A stretch of 64,000 nucleotides of DNA from Rosa chinensis (taxonomy: Eukaryota; Streptophyta; Magnoliopsida; Rosales; Rosaceae): the NCBI RefSeq assembly GCF_002994745.2, contig NC_037092.1:72329823-72393822 (forward strand), in the 5' to 3' direction. The notes beneath the pieces are model-generated. The model saw nothing but the letters and a program-made list of their open reading frames with translations. It had not been told where the DNA came from and did no database searches. The position numbers and the translations under genes are program-made. Of this stretch, positions 41,599 to 53,539 are shown one piece after another; within the stretch, counting starts at the first letter, position 1; each line of letters opens with the position of its first letter.

Positions 41599-42636
41599 CA
41601 AATACTGTGAAGAACTGTGGGGGGCCATTTGTTGTACTAGGAAGATTTGAAAGAACTCGATGGAAGAAGGAACATCTTTAAGCAGAGTCGTGAACATTGT
41701 GACGATCGAGGAGGAGGAAGGAAATGAAGGTCGAATGCAAGTCTAACCTCTAACAAAGAACCACTTTTCAAAAGACTCAAGGCATGGATACTAATTGTTC
41801 TGTTCGTGATTGAAAAAGAATAATATTTGAAAAGCCAATCAGCTCCATGTTTGTAAGTCTCCACCTCACTTCCAGCAGCACATAAATCACACACACAATC
41901 AATATATGTATCCGTTTTTACTGTTCTAACTGGGTCATAATACTGTTGTGTTCCTGTGCTGTGATTCTGCTGGTGTAAGTCTACAATTTATTTGCCGGCA
42001 TGGTTCTTAATTACCGATATGATTGCTAATGAGACTCTTCTGTAGTTCTGTTATAATATCTAAAGAGCATCGGCTTGGCATCTCTTCAGTTTGACGTCTT
42101 CAGGTTTGAAAATTACCCAATTAAGTAGCTGAGGTTAATGGAAATTTCTTTGGTGTAAAGACCAAAAAATAGGAATAAATATGATGCAGAGCGGATGGCA
42201 GTCCAATTTGAGGAACAGTTAGATCGTGCTAAAGGAGGAAAACGAAAAGTGACTAGTAGACAGGAAACAGCAGCTCGGTGTCTGATTGGGACGTACCTTA
42301 CCTTTCCGGAAAGGGAATCGTGCCAGAAACAAGTTATTTACCTAACCTGGAATGGGACGTAACTAACCTCTTATTTATACAAGTTAAAGTCCTAGGAATT
42401 CTCCCATAAAGATTTTCCTTGAAGAACAAGACTTGTATCTTAGATTCCTAATGCATCACAGTTTAGGACTTTCTTGTAGTCCAATTAATGGATTCCTAAT
42501 CCAATGCTAAATACACTGTTACATTAGATATCTAGGTTGATTCTTTTCCAGATCCATGTTGTACTCAAATTGATGCGTTTAATGGTTTCCTAGTTACTCT
42601 AGGATAACTCGTGATAACTCCACTTTTGTTCTAACA
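41599..42636. other. Non-coding DNA with a duplicated TNL-tail segment
   Basis: 41618-41790 resembles 40480-40670 (GGGGGGCC, CATTGTTGTAC/CATTTGTTGTAC, AGCGGAGTCGTGAA, TTTTCAAAAGACTCAAGG), showing a duplicated block on either side of the copia tail. No intact gene is present. Confidence 0.5.
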
Positions 42637-43562
42637 GTCTTCACCTTTAATGTATTAGTTGATACATTCTGTAAGGAAGGGATGGTCGCGGAAACCAACA
42701 GTGTGGTTCAAATGATGATTCAAAGAGGTATTAAGCCTGATACGATAACATACAGTTCCCTTATGGATGGTTACTGTTTGCCGGGAGAAATGGACGAAGC
42801 GAACAAAGTCTTTGATCTGATGATTAGCAAAGGCTCCATGGTTGATGTTCATAGTTTTAGCATATTGATAAATGGATATTGCAAGAGTAAACAGGTCGAC
42901 AAGGCTAAAAAGATTTTCAAGGAAATGTGTCGTATGGAACTAGTTCCGGATACAGTTACTTATACCACTCTTATTGATGGTCTTTGCAAAACAGGGAGAA
43001 TTAAAGAAGCAGAAAAGTTGTTCTCTGAGATGCAAGGTTGTGGCCAAGTTCCAGATGTTCAAACTTATACTGTTTTACTTGATGGACTGTGTAACAACCA
43101 ACAACTCTCTAGGGCAGTTGAGTTGCTTAAAGAGATGGAATCCAACAAATTGGAACTTGATATTGTAGTTTGCAGTGTTGTTATTGGAGGTTTTTGCTAA
43201 GCTGGAAAAATTGAATCTGCAAGAGATCTCTTCTATGGTTTGTCAACAAAAGGCGTTCAGCCTGATGTGAGAACATACAATATAATGATTCATGGACTTT
43301 GTCATCAGGGCTTATTAATTGAAGCAGAAAAGTTAGTAAAAGAAAGGGACCAGGTTCTTCAGATGGTTGCACCTATAATAGTATAACACCATTATCCGAG
43401 GGTTGTAAAATAACAATGAGACATCATGGGCTTTGGAACTTATTCAAGAAATGGTGGAGTGGGGTTTCTCTGCAGATGCATCAACTATGGAATTTATAGT
43501 TGATTTATTGTCCAAGGATGTAGTAGATCCGGCTTTGTTGCCACTGTTAAAAGATTCATGAT
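42637..43562 (+). pseudogene. P-class PPR gene fragment (restorer-of-fertility-like)
   Basis: From 42637 the frame encodes consecutive 35-residue PPR motifs: GIKPDTITYSSLMDGYCLPG, VDVHSFSILINGYCKSKQVD, LVPDTVTYTTLIDGLCKTGR and VPDVQTYTVLLDGLCNNQQL. A TAA at 43198-43200 replaces a codon in a GGFCKAGK-type turn. The motif pattern then continues (GVQPDVRTYNIMIHGLCHQG) and breaks again by frameshift near 43370-43440 before an end at about 43562. The pure P-type array resembles restorer-of-fertility-like proteins, which bind organelle RNA. The N-terminal part, including the organelle targeting peptide, is missing. Confidence 0.85.
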
Positions 43563-45095
43563 AAAGTTTATTTGAACATTTGAAACAGAACTTTCTTTAG
43601 TATTTTTTTTTTTTTGGTCGATACAACTTTCTTAGTAATGGAAGGAAATGTGAGAATTCTGCACCTTTTACAGCTTCTATTAATTCATCATTTGAACACC
43701 CAATGTCATTTCGTAGATCACAGAGCATTTTAGCATTGTCATACTCATACCCCTATTTATAGCTTGGATTTTTCATCGCTAGCTAGATTGTTAAGCTGCT
43801 GATTATGTGGTCCAGTTTCTCGGTATGATTTATGAATATGCAGATTAGAGCTATTTGGAAAGAAGCTGAATGATTGTGGTACATTTTGTTTATGGAGATC
43901 TTTATGTTGGAGGGAGCAGTACTGCAGTTGTCATATAAAATTTAGAATAGTATAAGATGCTTTGGTGGTACACCGATGGACAGAAAAGATATCATCCATA
44001 TTGTGATATCTGTCATGTACATTAGCAATGGAAGCTCACATAAGTACAGAGTATCGCTTACAGTCTGAAATTTATTTCTCAGCTAATTAGTTTCTCAATT
44101 ACTTGGCACTTTCACAAAAGCATTGATGCCTTGTTCGAGTCAAAGAATGTTTTTGAATCATTGAACAGGAACTGGGAAGTAACAATATTCAGTTGGATGA
44201 GCAAGTGATTTTTGAGTTGGTTGGATTCTTCAGAGAATTTCTGCAATGAGGTTCTGAAAGAAACCTGGTAATCCATTTATCTTGATGAATTTCAAGCATA
44301 GGGATTTTATTTACGTTCTCCATGGCATTACAAACTTGATGAAATTCATTATAAGCATAGGCAACACTTCCATTGGAATGTGAGAAATTGAATCATTAAT
44401 TTCATCATTGGTTGCAAATAAGAACAACTACGTTTCTGTTAACTATCAACTCAAAAGCCAAAAAACCCCTTTCCTTGAACCAATCAACAATTTCACTTCA
44501 CTGATTCACTGGCACTATAGAGACCAAGCAGCGGAATCACTTCAATAGATCAGTGATTTCATTTTGCAGAGCTTTTATCAAATAAAAGCCCAAGCTGAAT
44601 ATTGATAGCTTTTGATAAACCTCACAGCATCAGAAATATTCTGCTTATTGTTTGGGAGACACTTACTGAGAACTTTTTCTTGTTAACAAAATGTCATTTC
44701 TTCTGTATGCTGTCTGATACCTTCGACTTGGATTTCTGAAGATTAAGAGACTGTTGAAATCCCATTGCATGTTCCCCTCCTCAACTTCAAAGAAACTGTT
44801 CTGCATTATTGCAGATTCCACTTATAATTCAATAGCATGCAAAAAAACTCATATTTTGAGGGCCTGCACTAAGCCTCTTGCCTAAAGTGATTGTTATCAG
44901 TACTCCAGCAACCAAACACTTGGAATCTGCAGAAATAGCAAAATTTGAAGGGTTGCTCCAGCCAAGAAGGTTGAGAAGAAAAGGCTAAGAAATAAGTTAA
45001 TGCTCAGGTGCCTTATACCTGTAGATTCCTTCTCTTCAGGTCTCTTCTGAATGAAGAATTGTACAGAACCTTCCTTAAAAAGACATTCTTGTATA
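43563..45095. other. Intergenic DNA 3' of the E-type PPR gene
   Basis: No further gene recognised. The part next to 45095 should contain the 3' UTR of the PPR gene on the minus strand. Confidence 0.5.
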
Positions 45096-46293
45096 TCAGG
45101 CAGCTTCCGTCCAACTGCATCCTGGTAGTTTCCTTAACTTCTTTTTCTTCATCATTTTCTTCAACCTTGCAACATTTACCCAATTTCCAGCATCTGCATA
45201 TAGACTTGATAATAGCAAATTGTTTCCCGCACTCTCCGGCTCTAGCTCTGACAAATGCTTAGCTGCTATCTCAGCAAGTTCTATATTCCCATAGTTCCTA
45301 CTTGCTCCTAATAATGCTCCCCATACAAACGAATCTGGCTCCATGGGCATTGCCTTAATCATATCATATGCCTCAGTGAGATTTCCTGCTCGACCTAGAA
45401 GATCAACCATACATGCATAATGTTCTAGTCTTGGCATGATCCCATGTTCTTCCTGCATCGAACTAAACAAGCTTTTGCCAAGTTCAATCATTCCAGTATG
45501 ACAACAAGTAGTAAGGACTGCTACGAAAGTCAAGTAATCAAGTTTTCTGTTGTCTTCTGTCTTCATCTTGTTGAAAAGCTCAATTGCTTCAGTGCAATAC
45601 CCATGATTTGCGTATCCAAAAATCATTGAGTTCCACGTTACAGTGTTCTTTTCAGACATCTTGCAAAACAATGTCTTTGCTTCATATATAAATCCGCATT
45701 TCGCATACATATCAACAAGAGCACTCCTCACATATACATCAGCTTCAACTCCTGTCACCAATGCATAAGCATGTATCTCCTTACCAGACCTCAAGTTCGT
45801 CACAGCTGCACAAGCAGGCAACAGGCTACTGACTGTAGCCGAAGTTGGACATATTCCATGATCCAACATTTGCTTAAATGTATAAAAAGCCTTACTGTTT
45901 TGAAAATTCTTCACAAACCCAGATATAACCGAAGTCCAAGAAACAACATCAGGCTCAATCCCGTTCACACGCATCAATTTAAACAGCCTAGAGGCCATTG
46001 CTTCATCACCCTTCTGCGAAAACCCAGCAACCAAAGTGTTCCAAGTAATCAAATTAGGCTTAATCCCCACCAGCTGCATTTCCTCCACCAAAACCAATGC
46101 TTTTTCCGCCATGCCATGCTGACAAAACCCCGAAACAACAGCATTCAAAGCCACCAAATCTTTCTCCACCATCATATCAAACACCTGGCGCGCCTTCTCC
46201 AAGCGCCCATTCTTCGAGTACATGTCAACAAGCGCGCTGCCAATAAAAGCATCAAACTCAAACGACTGCCTGAGCACAACAGCATGTAGTTTC

Positions 46294-46807
46294 TGTAAGT
46301 TGAAATTGAACAATTACAAGCTTATATTTAGCACAACAATTACTGTTATCAATAGAGCAAGTAATTAGAGATATTAAGTAATTCATATTCCCCGTTAAAT
46401 ATATTTATTATATGAATCAAATGAATATATTGGGAAACCTAAATAGCTTGAATCAAGCACTAAGATGTCGGAGTACATATATCATAGTGATTACAGACAT
46501 TATTGTGATTACAATTATCCTTTATGGGAGGGCATTGTATTAGGATGTTTTCACTATAAATACTAGGTCCCTGTACCCTCTTTTATACGAGCTATTCAGT
46601 TCTTGCCCCATAGATAGATAGCAAACAAAGAGAAGTGCAGAAGATCTGTATTTGAGATGGCTTCATCAGTTCCAGCAGGTATACATCTTGTTCTAAAGAT
46701 GTGCATAATTGTTTCTCTATAATTATATATGCATCTGTGTATGTGAGTGCAATATATGTGTTTGTGTTTATATGCAATTGTATTAGGTTTCAGTTTTTGG
46801 ACTTACA
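46294..46807 (+). repeat. 5' LTR of deleted copia
   Basis: Starts TGTAAGTTGAAATTG and ends GGACTTACA. A TATA-like TATAAATACT lies near 46554-46563. Confidence 0.95.
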
Positions 46808-46814
46808 ATATTAC

Positions 46815-48070
46815 ATCAAATGGATGTCAAAACTGCATTCCTCAACGGAGATTTGGATGAGGAGATTTATATGAAACAACCAGTAGGTTTCATAGAGTCT
46901 GGAAAGGAACACTTAGTGTGTAGATTGAATAAATCCATTTATGGATTGAAGTAGGCATCGAGGCAATGGTACCTAAAATTTGATGCAGTAGTTACTTCTT
47001 TTGGTTTTGTTGAAAATCTTGTTGATGAATGTGTATACATGAAAATCAGCGGCAGAAATTTTATTTTTCTGGTGTTATATGTTGATGATATTCTGTTGGC
47101 AAGCACTGATAAAGGGTTATTGCAGCAAACAAAGCATTTTCTTTCTGAAAATTTTGACATGAAGGATTTGGGAGATGCTTCATATGTTCTAGGGATTGAA
47201 ATTACCAGGGATCGATCTAAACATCTTTTAGGTTTATCTCAGCAAGCCTACATTTCAAAAGTGTTGAAGAGATTTGAAATGCATACTTGTTCACCTGGAG
47301 CTGCACCTATGTCAAAAGGTGACAAGTTGAACAAAAATCAGTGTCCTAAGAATGAGTTAGAGAAGGAAGACATGAAAACCAAACCTTATTCCAGATTGGT
47401 GGGAAGCCTAATCTATGCACAAGTGTGCACTAGGCCTGATTTAGCCTATGCAGTGGGTATGTTGGCAAGATTTCAGTCAAATCCAGGACATGAACACTGG
47501 ATTGCTGGAAAGAAGGTGTTAAGATATCTTCAGAAAACCAAGGGTTATAGTTTGGTGTATAGAAGAGTCAAAGATCTTGAAGTGGAAGGTTATTCTGATG
47601 CAGATTTTGCAGGACATTTTCCAACTTCAGGAAAATCGACATCAGGCTATGTCTTTATGTTAGCTGGGGGTGCTATAGCTTGGAAGAGTGTAAAGCAAAC
47701 ACAAATAGCAACCTCTACCATGATGGCAGAATTTATTGCTATTTATGAGGCTACATGTCAGGGACTATGGTTGAAGAATTTTCTTGCACAGACTAAACTA
47801 GTTGATAGCATCATTTCAAGACCCTTGAAGATTCATTATGACAACTCTGCAGCAGTTTATTTCACAAAGAATAACAAGAGATCCACCAACTCCAAGCACA
47901 TTGACTTGAAGTATTATAGTGTCCGAGAGAGAGTAAAGCATAATGAGTTGATTATTGCCAAAATCAACACTTTGAACCAATTAGCAGACCCTTTCACTAA
48001 GCCATTAACCATTGCAGCTTTTGAAAAACACACTGAAAACATAGGCATTCTGCCAACTATAGATACTTGA
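46815..48070 (+). pseudogene. Copia RT-RNase H fragment
   Basis: The frame starts in RT with MDVKTAFLNGDLDEEIYMKQ and contains YVDDILLAS, LGDASYVLGIEITRD, YSDADFAGHF and HYDNSAAVYFTKNNK, ending LADPFTKPL...ILPTIDT. A TAG at about 46951-46953 (in the conserved GLKQ motif) interrupts it. Everything N-terminal to the RT palm is deleted. Confidence 0.9.
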
Positions 48071-48727
48071 GCTTTGTGGGAGTTTGATTGCTAGTTTCAG
48101 TGGGAGTTAGTGTTCATATAGTAAAGCTGGAAATTTTATTCCATTAAGTTGCAGAATTTTCTTTTGGTTGTATTTTTGAGATCTCATTGAGTTGTGAATC
48201 TTATGAATTTATGTACAATAAAATTTTTCTTTTACTGGATCCAATTGCGTAATTTTGTTACTGCAGTACTTGTTTTATTCTTGTGATTCTTTCAAATAAC
48301 TATTTCATAATTGTATACAACTTCAGTTTATGAGTTATTTTGAATCATTTTAGTTTCATTCTAGACTTGAGCTGGATAACACATTCGGAATAGTTGCTGA
48401 TGCAATTATGTGTTGAGGTTCAGGCATATGGAACCATTTAGAGGACCATATACAAATGCATTTAGAAGATTCATTAAACCTGCATTGTATATATTAAGTG
48501 ATATCTTTGTGTCATATGTAGTTCATAGTTGTGATGTTCTGTGATTGTGGAGTAGCTGTGCTTTTAAGTGCAACCTTTTCTGCAGTTCTTCATCATGATT
48601 ATGGATTAACAGAGACTTGATTAGGTACTTGAATGCTTTTATCTCAGGTGCACACTTTGGATTAATTACTATGTCTAGAACTACAGTATTCTTGTTGTAT
48701 AAACTTGTAAATGTTCAAGTGGGAGAT

Positions 48728-49241
48728 TGTAAGTTGAAATTGACCAATTACAAGCTTATATTTAGCACAACAATTACTGTTATCAATAGAGCAAGTAATT
48801 AGAGATATTAAGTAATTCATATTCCCTGTTAAATATATTTATTATATGAATCAAATGAATATATTGGGAAACCTAAATAGCTTGAATCAAGCACTAAGAT
48901 GTCGGAGTACATATATCATAGTGATTACAGACATTATTGTGATTACAATTATCCTTTATGGGAGGGCATTGTATTAGGATGTTTTCACTATAAATACTAG
49001 GTCCCTGTACCCTCTTTTATACGAGCTATTCAGTTCTTTCCCCATAGATAGATAGCAAACAAAGAGAAGTGCAGAAGATCTGTATTTGAGATGGCTTCAT
49101 CAGTTCCAGCAGGTATACATCTTGTTCTAAAGATGTGCATAATTGTTTCTCTATAATTATATATGCATCTGTGTATGTGAGTGCAATATATGTGTTTGTG
49201 TTTATATGCAATTGTATTAGGTTTCGGTTTTTGGACTTACA
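48728..49241 (+). repeat. 3' LTR of deleted copia
   Basis: 514 bp, preceded by a short purine tract (AAGTGGGAGAT, 48717-48727). The 657 bp between the coding end and this LTR hold no gene. Confidence 0.95.
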
Positions 49242-49729
49242 GTTTCTCACCGGTTTTAACATCAGAGAGATGCCCACATGCCTTGAGAACACTGGGAATA
49301 ACAATCCTATTCGGCCTTGAACCGGCTCTTTGCATCTCACTGAACACATCCATGGCTTGCTGATAAAACCCAGAGCGAGCGTTGGCTCCGATCAGAGCAA
49401 ACCAGCGGCGTATGTTGGTCTTGGGAATTTGGTCGAACAGGTTACGGGCATGGGCGACTTGGCCGCAGGAAGCGTACAAGGCTATAAGCTTGGAGGCAAA
49501 ATTAGGCCTCATCAAAAAGCCCGCGGATCAAGTGGGCCGATGGAGGCCCGCCGGCCCGCAGGGCTTTTGGCCCAGCCCGGCCCGTCAAAAAACCCGCAAA
49601 AGCCCGCCTTGGTGGGCCGATGGAGGCCCGCAAAAACCCGGCCCGGCCCATAGGCCCGGCCCGCCAAAAGCCCACTAGGCCCGACCCGTAAAAGCCCACT
49701 AGGCCCGGCCCGTAAAAGCCCGCAAAATA

Positions 49730-49968
49730 TTTTATATATATAATATATGTGTGTGTGTGTGTGTGTGTTTATATATATATGTGTGTGTGTGTGAGTGTGT
49801 TATATATATAGATATATCTATATGTGTGTGTGTTTATAAATATATATATATAGACACATATAGATATATATTTGTGTGTGTGTTTATATAGATATATATA
49901 TATATATATCAATATATCATATATGTGTGTGTGTTTATATTGATATATTGATATATATTGATATATTG

Positions 49969-50000
<32 letters not shown>

Positions 50001-50001
50001 T

Positions 50002-50047
<46 letters not shown>

Positions 50048-50079
50048 TATAGATATATATCATATATGTGTGTGTGTGT

Positions 50080-50129
<50 letters not shown>

Positions 50130-50146
50130 TAATATATATGTGTGTG

Positions 50147-50182
<36 letters not shown>

Positions 50183-50215
50183 TGTGTGTGTGTGTGTGTG
50201 TGTGTGTGGAAATTC
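49730..50215. repeat. Mixed TG/TA/GA microsatellite block
   Basis: Alternating runs of TG, TA and AG (for example AGAGAG at 50021-50047 and 50163-50181) fill about 480 bp. Open frames across it are low-complexity artefacts. Confidence 0.95.
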
Positions 50216-50268
50216 TTATATTATTATATTTCTATATAAAATATGTGCATATATATATTCTACATATC

Positions 50269-52010
50269 GGTTGACCAATCCGATCGGATTCGAAAATATG
50301 GTGAAATTGGCTAAATTTTTTATCACACTCATAATCTATTGTAATAAACTCATCCAACGGTCGGTTTTTCCATTTTCTTTGAATTGATAGGGGGTTGCTC
50401 TTTGGAGTGTATGATATATAAATATAGGTTTATAAGAGTAACTACGTTTGACCTAGTTGATCGAATTCAAAATGAGAACCAAATTGGCTGAATTTTCTAC
50501 AACCACCATAAAACATTACAATCTCTCCATCGAGCGGTTGGTTTCTCCGAATTCATTTTCTACTTCATGGTTGCTTTAGAATGAACTTAAACAATTTAAA
50601 TGCAATGTATAAGTCATACAACTATAGGAATAAAATTGGTATAGACCAATGTGTTTGTAATTAAAATTAATTTTTTTTATCTTATATCCACGCACATCCA
50701 TTGATGGAATATATACAAACGTGATGTGAAAAAATAAGCACATTTCGCAGTTGTCACGGCATCGGTCAACCAATAAAACATATAAGTGACTACGGTTGAC
50801 CAATCCAATCGGATTCGAAATTATGGTGAAATTGGCTAAATTTTTTACCACACTCATAATTTATTGTAATAAACTTATCCAACGGTCGGTTTTTCCATTT
50901 TCTTTGAATTGATATGGGTTGCTCTTTGGAGTGTATGATATATAAATATAGATTTATATGAGTAACTACGTTTGATCTAGTTGATCGAATTCGAAACGAT
51001 AACCAAATTGGCTGGATTTTCTACAATCACCATAAAAAATTACAATCTCTCCATCGAGCGGTTGGTTTCTCCGAATTCATTTTCTACTTCATGGTTGCTT
51101 TAGAATGAACCTAAACAATTTAAATGCAATGTATAAGTCATACAACTTTAGGAATAAAATTGGTATGGACCAATGTGTTTGTAATTAAAATTAATTTTTT
51201 TTATCTTATGTCCACGCACATCCATTGATGGAATATATACAAACGTGATGTGAAAAAATAAGCACGTTTCGCGGTTGTCACGGCATCGGTCAACCAATAA
51301 AACATATAAGTGACTACGGTTGACCAATCCGATCGGATTCTAAAATATGGTGAAATTGGCTAAATTTTTTACCACACTCATAATTTATTGTAATAAACTC
51401 ATCCAACGGTCGGTTTCTCATTTTCTTTGAATTGCTATATGTAGCTCTTTGGAGTGTATGATATATAAATATAGGTTTATAAGAGTAACTACGTTTGACC
51501 TAGTTGATCGAATTCGAAACGTGAACCAAATTGGCTGGATTTTCTACAACCACCATGAAACATTACAATCTCTCCATCAAGCGGTTGGTTTCTCCGAATT
51601 CATTTTCCACTTCATGGTTGCTTTAGAATGAACTTAAACAATTTAAATGCAATGTATAAGTCATATAACTTTAGGAATAAAATTAGTATAGTCCAATGTG
51701 TTTGTAATTAAAATTAATTTTTTTTTTATCTTATGTCCACGCACATCCATCGATGGAATATATACAAACGTGATGTGAAAAAATAAACACGTTTTGCGGT
51801 TGCCACACCATCGGTCAACCACTAAAACATATAAGTGACTACGGTTGACCAATCCGATCGGATTCAAAAATATGGTGAAATTGGCTAAATTTTTTACCAC
51901 ACTCATAATTCATTGTAATAAACTCATCCAACGGTCGGTTTCTCATTTTCTTTGAATTGCTATATGTAGCTCTTTGGAGTGTATGATGTATAAATATAGA
52001 TTTATAAAAA
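50269..52010. repeat. 525-bp satellite-like tandem repeat, 3.3 copies
   Basis: GGTTGACCAATCC starts units at 50269, 50794, 51318 and 51843, spacing 525, 524 and 525. Units carry two related sub-blocks (AAATTGGCTAAATTTTTTA and AAATTGGCTGGATTTTCTAC), so the unit may itself be an old duplication. The fourth copy is partial. Confidence 0.95.
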
Positions 52011-52580
52011 ATTAGTGTCTTTAAAAATTTATTTATCAACAAATTAGTATCTATATATAAATATAGATTTTTTTTGGTACAATATAGTTATATAGATTGT
52101 TATCTTTGGTTGTATTTGACCATTATCCATTGAATTTCCAAAGCTTGATTAAAAAAAAAAATACTTGTGTCTTTAAATATTTATTTATAAATAAAGCCCG
52201 CAAGGCCCGGCCCAAAAAAGCCCGCAAGGCTAAGCCCGGCCCGGCCCGAAAAAGCCCGCAAGGCCCGCTTTATATGGACGGGCTTGGATCCTTTGATTTT
52301 TAATAAAGCCCGGCCCGGCCCGGCCCGCAATTATTTAAAAATATAGCAAGGCCCGGCCCGGCCCAAGCCCGCTATGAATGGGCCGGGCCGGGCCCGGCCC
52401 GGCCCGGCCCGTTGACGACCCCTAGGCAAAATGGGTCAAACGGGCCAACCCGGTGGTGATCAAATGGGCATGGAGTAGTCTTGCTGGCTGCAATTGTCGA
52501 TCACGAGCGTAGATTCCGATCAGCTTTGTGTACAGGTCAGGCGAGGATTGAAATGTACGGTGTTGGGTGATGGGAGTCAT

Positions 52581-53434
52581 TGGAATAGTAGTGACTGTAA
52601 AGCGCGGGAAGATGAGTGTGATTGGTTTAATCTAAAAAGAGTGAATTTACATGGCATTCTTCTCTCATGAGTCATGATGGTGATTATATGCATGAATTTG
52701 TTCTATTTCAAGTGACCAATAGGCAATAGCTAATTTTATGTGATCAATATAGAAAAGCAAAGCCTTTTTGTTGGTGAGATATTGAAGGTAATTAAATTAA
52801 ATATATAGCAAGAAGTTATACAAGGATAGGGGAAATTAGATTTTATGCTAGAAATATTTGGCAAAGTTAGTAGGATAAAAACAAAATTAAAAATGAATTT
52901 AGATGGTTGATGGGTATTATTTGAAGTTTGGATTCGGAATACTGATCAGACTTTTTTATTTTCACAGATTTACAATCAATGATTTTTTGGGCATTCCAAA
53001 CTAAAAAGATCATTTGAGTAACTGAGCATCAAAACTCAAACATTTGTTTTTTCTTTAGAATGCCATGCTAGATTATTTATTAACCAAAAAGAGAATTAAT
53101 AAGGAAGAGAGACTAAAATGAGTTCAATACAAATAAGTTCTATTATTTTTTTAGTATGATCAAGGGCTGAATTGAGATTAGTTTGAGGTGGTCAAGACAT
53201 TTATAATAGTATACAAATTGCAATACTAATGCTAATTCCAGTACATAGAACTAATCCTGCAGTGTGGTTTTCCTGTCTCCCCATTTATGTGTCCTTAGCG
53301 TTCCATTTGGATCAACTGAGCAGGGGTTGTGCTCGTGATTTTTCGTTGTAGTTTTTCTTTTCTTGTATCAAAAAAAAATAAAATGCTAATTCTAGTACCA
53401 AATTACTAAATATAAACCTCCAAAAATGCATGAT
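52581..53434. other. Promoter side of the PPR gene and intergenic DNA
   Basis: The first few hundred bases should contain the PPR promoter (minus strand). 53260-53395 ends in an A-run and may be a small retroposon relic. No gene. Confidence 0.5.
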
Positions 53435-53539
53435 TAGATGTTTTTTTTTTTTTTATCGAAAAAGAACTTCATTCATAATGAACTTCAATACAATGAGAGA
53501 GGGTACAAGATCCTACAAGGATAAATGAATCTCGCCCAC

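Larger units (their letters stand above)
46294..49241 (+). mobile_element. Young copia element with a large internal deletion
   Basis: LTRs at 46294-46807 and 48728-49241 are both 514 bp and differ at about four bases. The target duplication GTTTC lies at 46289-46293 and 49242-49246, inside a PPR gene. The 5' LTR is followed directly by reverse-transcriptase sequence; primer site, gag, protease and integrase are gone, so the deletion begins at or next to the LTR edge. It lies opposite to the PPR gene. Confidence 0.95.
49503..52424. mobile_element. hAT-like non-autonomous element with GGCCCG-rich ends
   Basis: It is flanked by GGCAAAAT at 49495-49502 and 52425-52432, the 8-bp duplication typical of hAT elements. 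Termini TAGGCCTCATCAA and, inverted, TAGGGGTCGTCAA match imperfectly. Both ends are packed with GGCCCG/CCCGC motifs (49520-49730 and 52196-52415). The interior holds a TA/TG/AG microsatellite block and a 525-bp tandem array and encodes no transposase. It interrupts the PPR gene near its 5' end. Confidence 0.85.
45096..52580 (-). pseudogene. E-type PPR gene interrupted by two transposons, frame otherwise intact
   Basis: Coding segments on the minus strand are 52580-52425, 49502-49242 and 46293-45096. The start is ATG at 52580 and the stop TGA at 45098-45096. The pieces carry HAHLITTGLARLTHFA, SKLIALYASCGQVAHARNLF, HAVVLRQSFEFDAFIGSALV, WTSVISGFVKNFQ, HAYALVTGVEADVYVRSALV, HYACMVDLLGRAGNLTEAYD and the E-domain end LPGCSWTEAA. 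After removal of both elements with one copy of each duplication, the length is 1602 bp with no break, a 533-residue protein. It resembles Arabidopsis At5g59600, a PLS-class E-subgroup PPR of about the same length (from memory). Such proteins edit or process RNA in mitochondria or chloroplasts. This allele is split into three parts and should be null unless both insertions are spliced out. Confidence 0.9.

Noticed and set aside
45771..46289. 172-codon plus-strand frame
   Set aside because: Antisense shadow of the E-type PPR coding sequence.
49979..50387. Frames rich in Cys/Val and Tyr/Ile
   Set aside because: Translations of TG and TA microsatellites.
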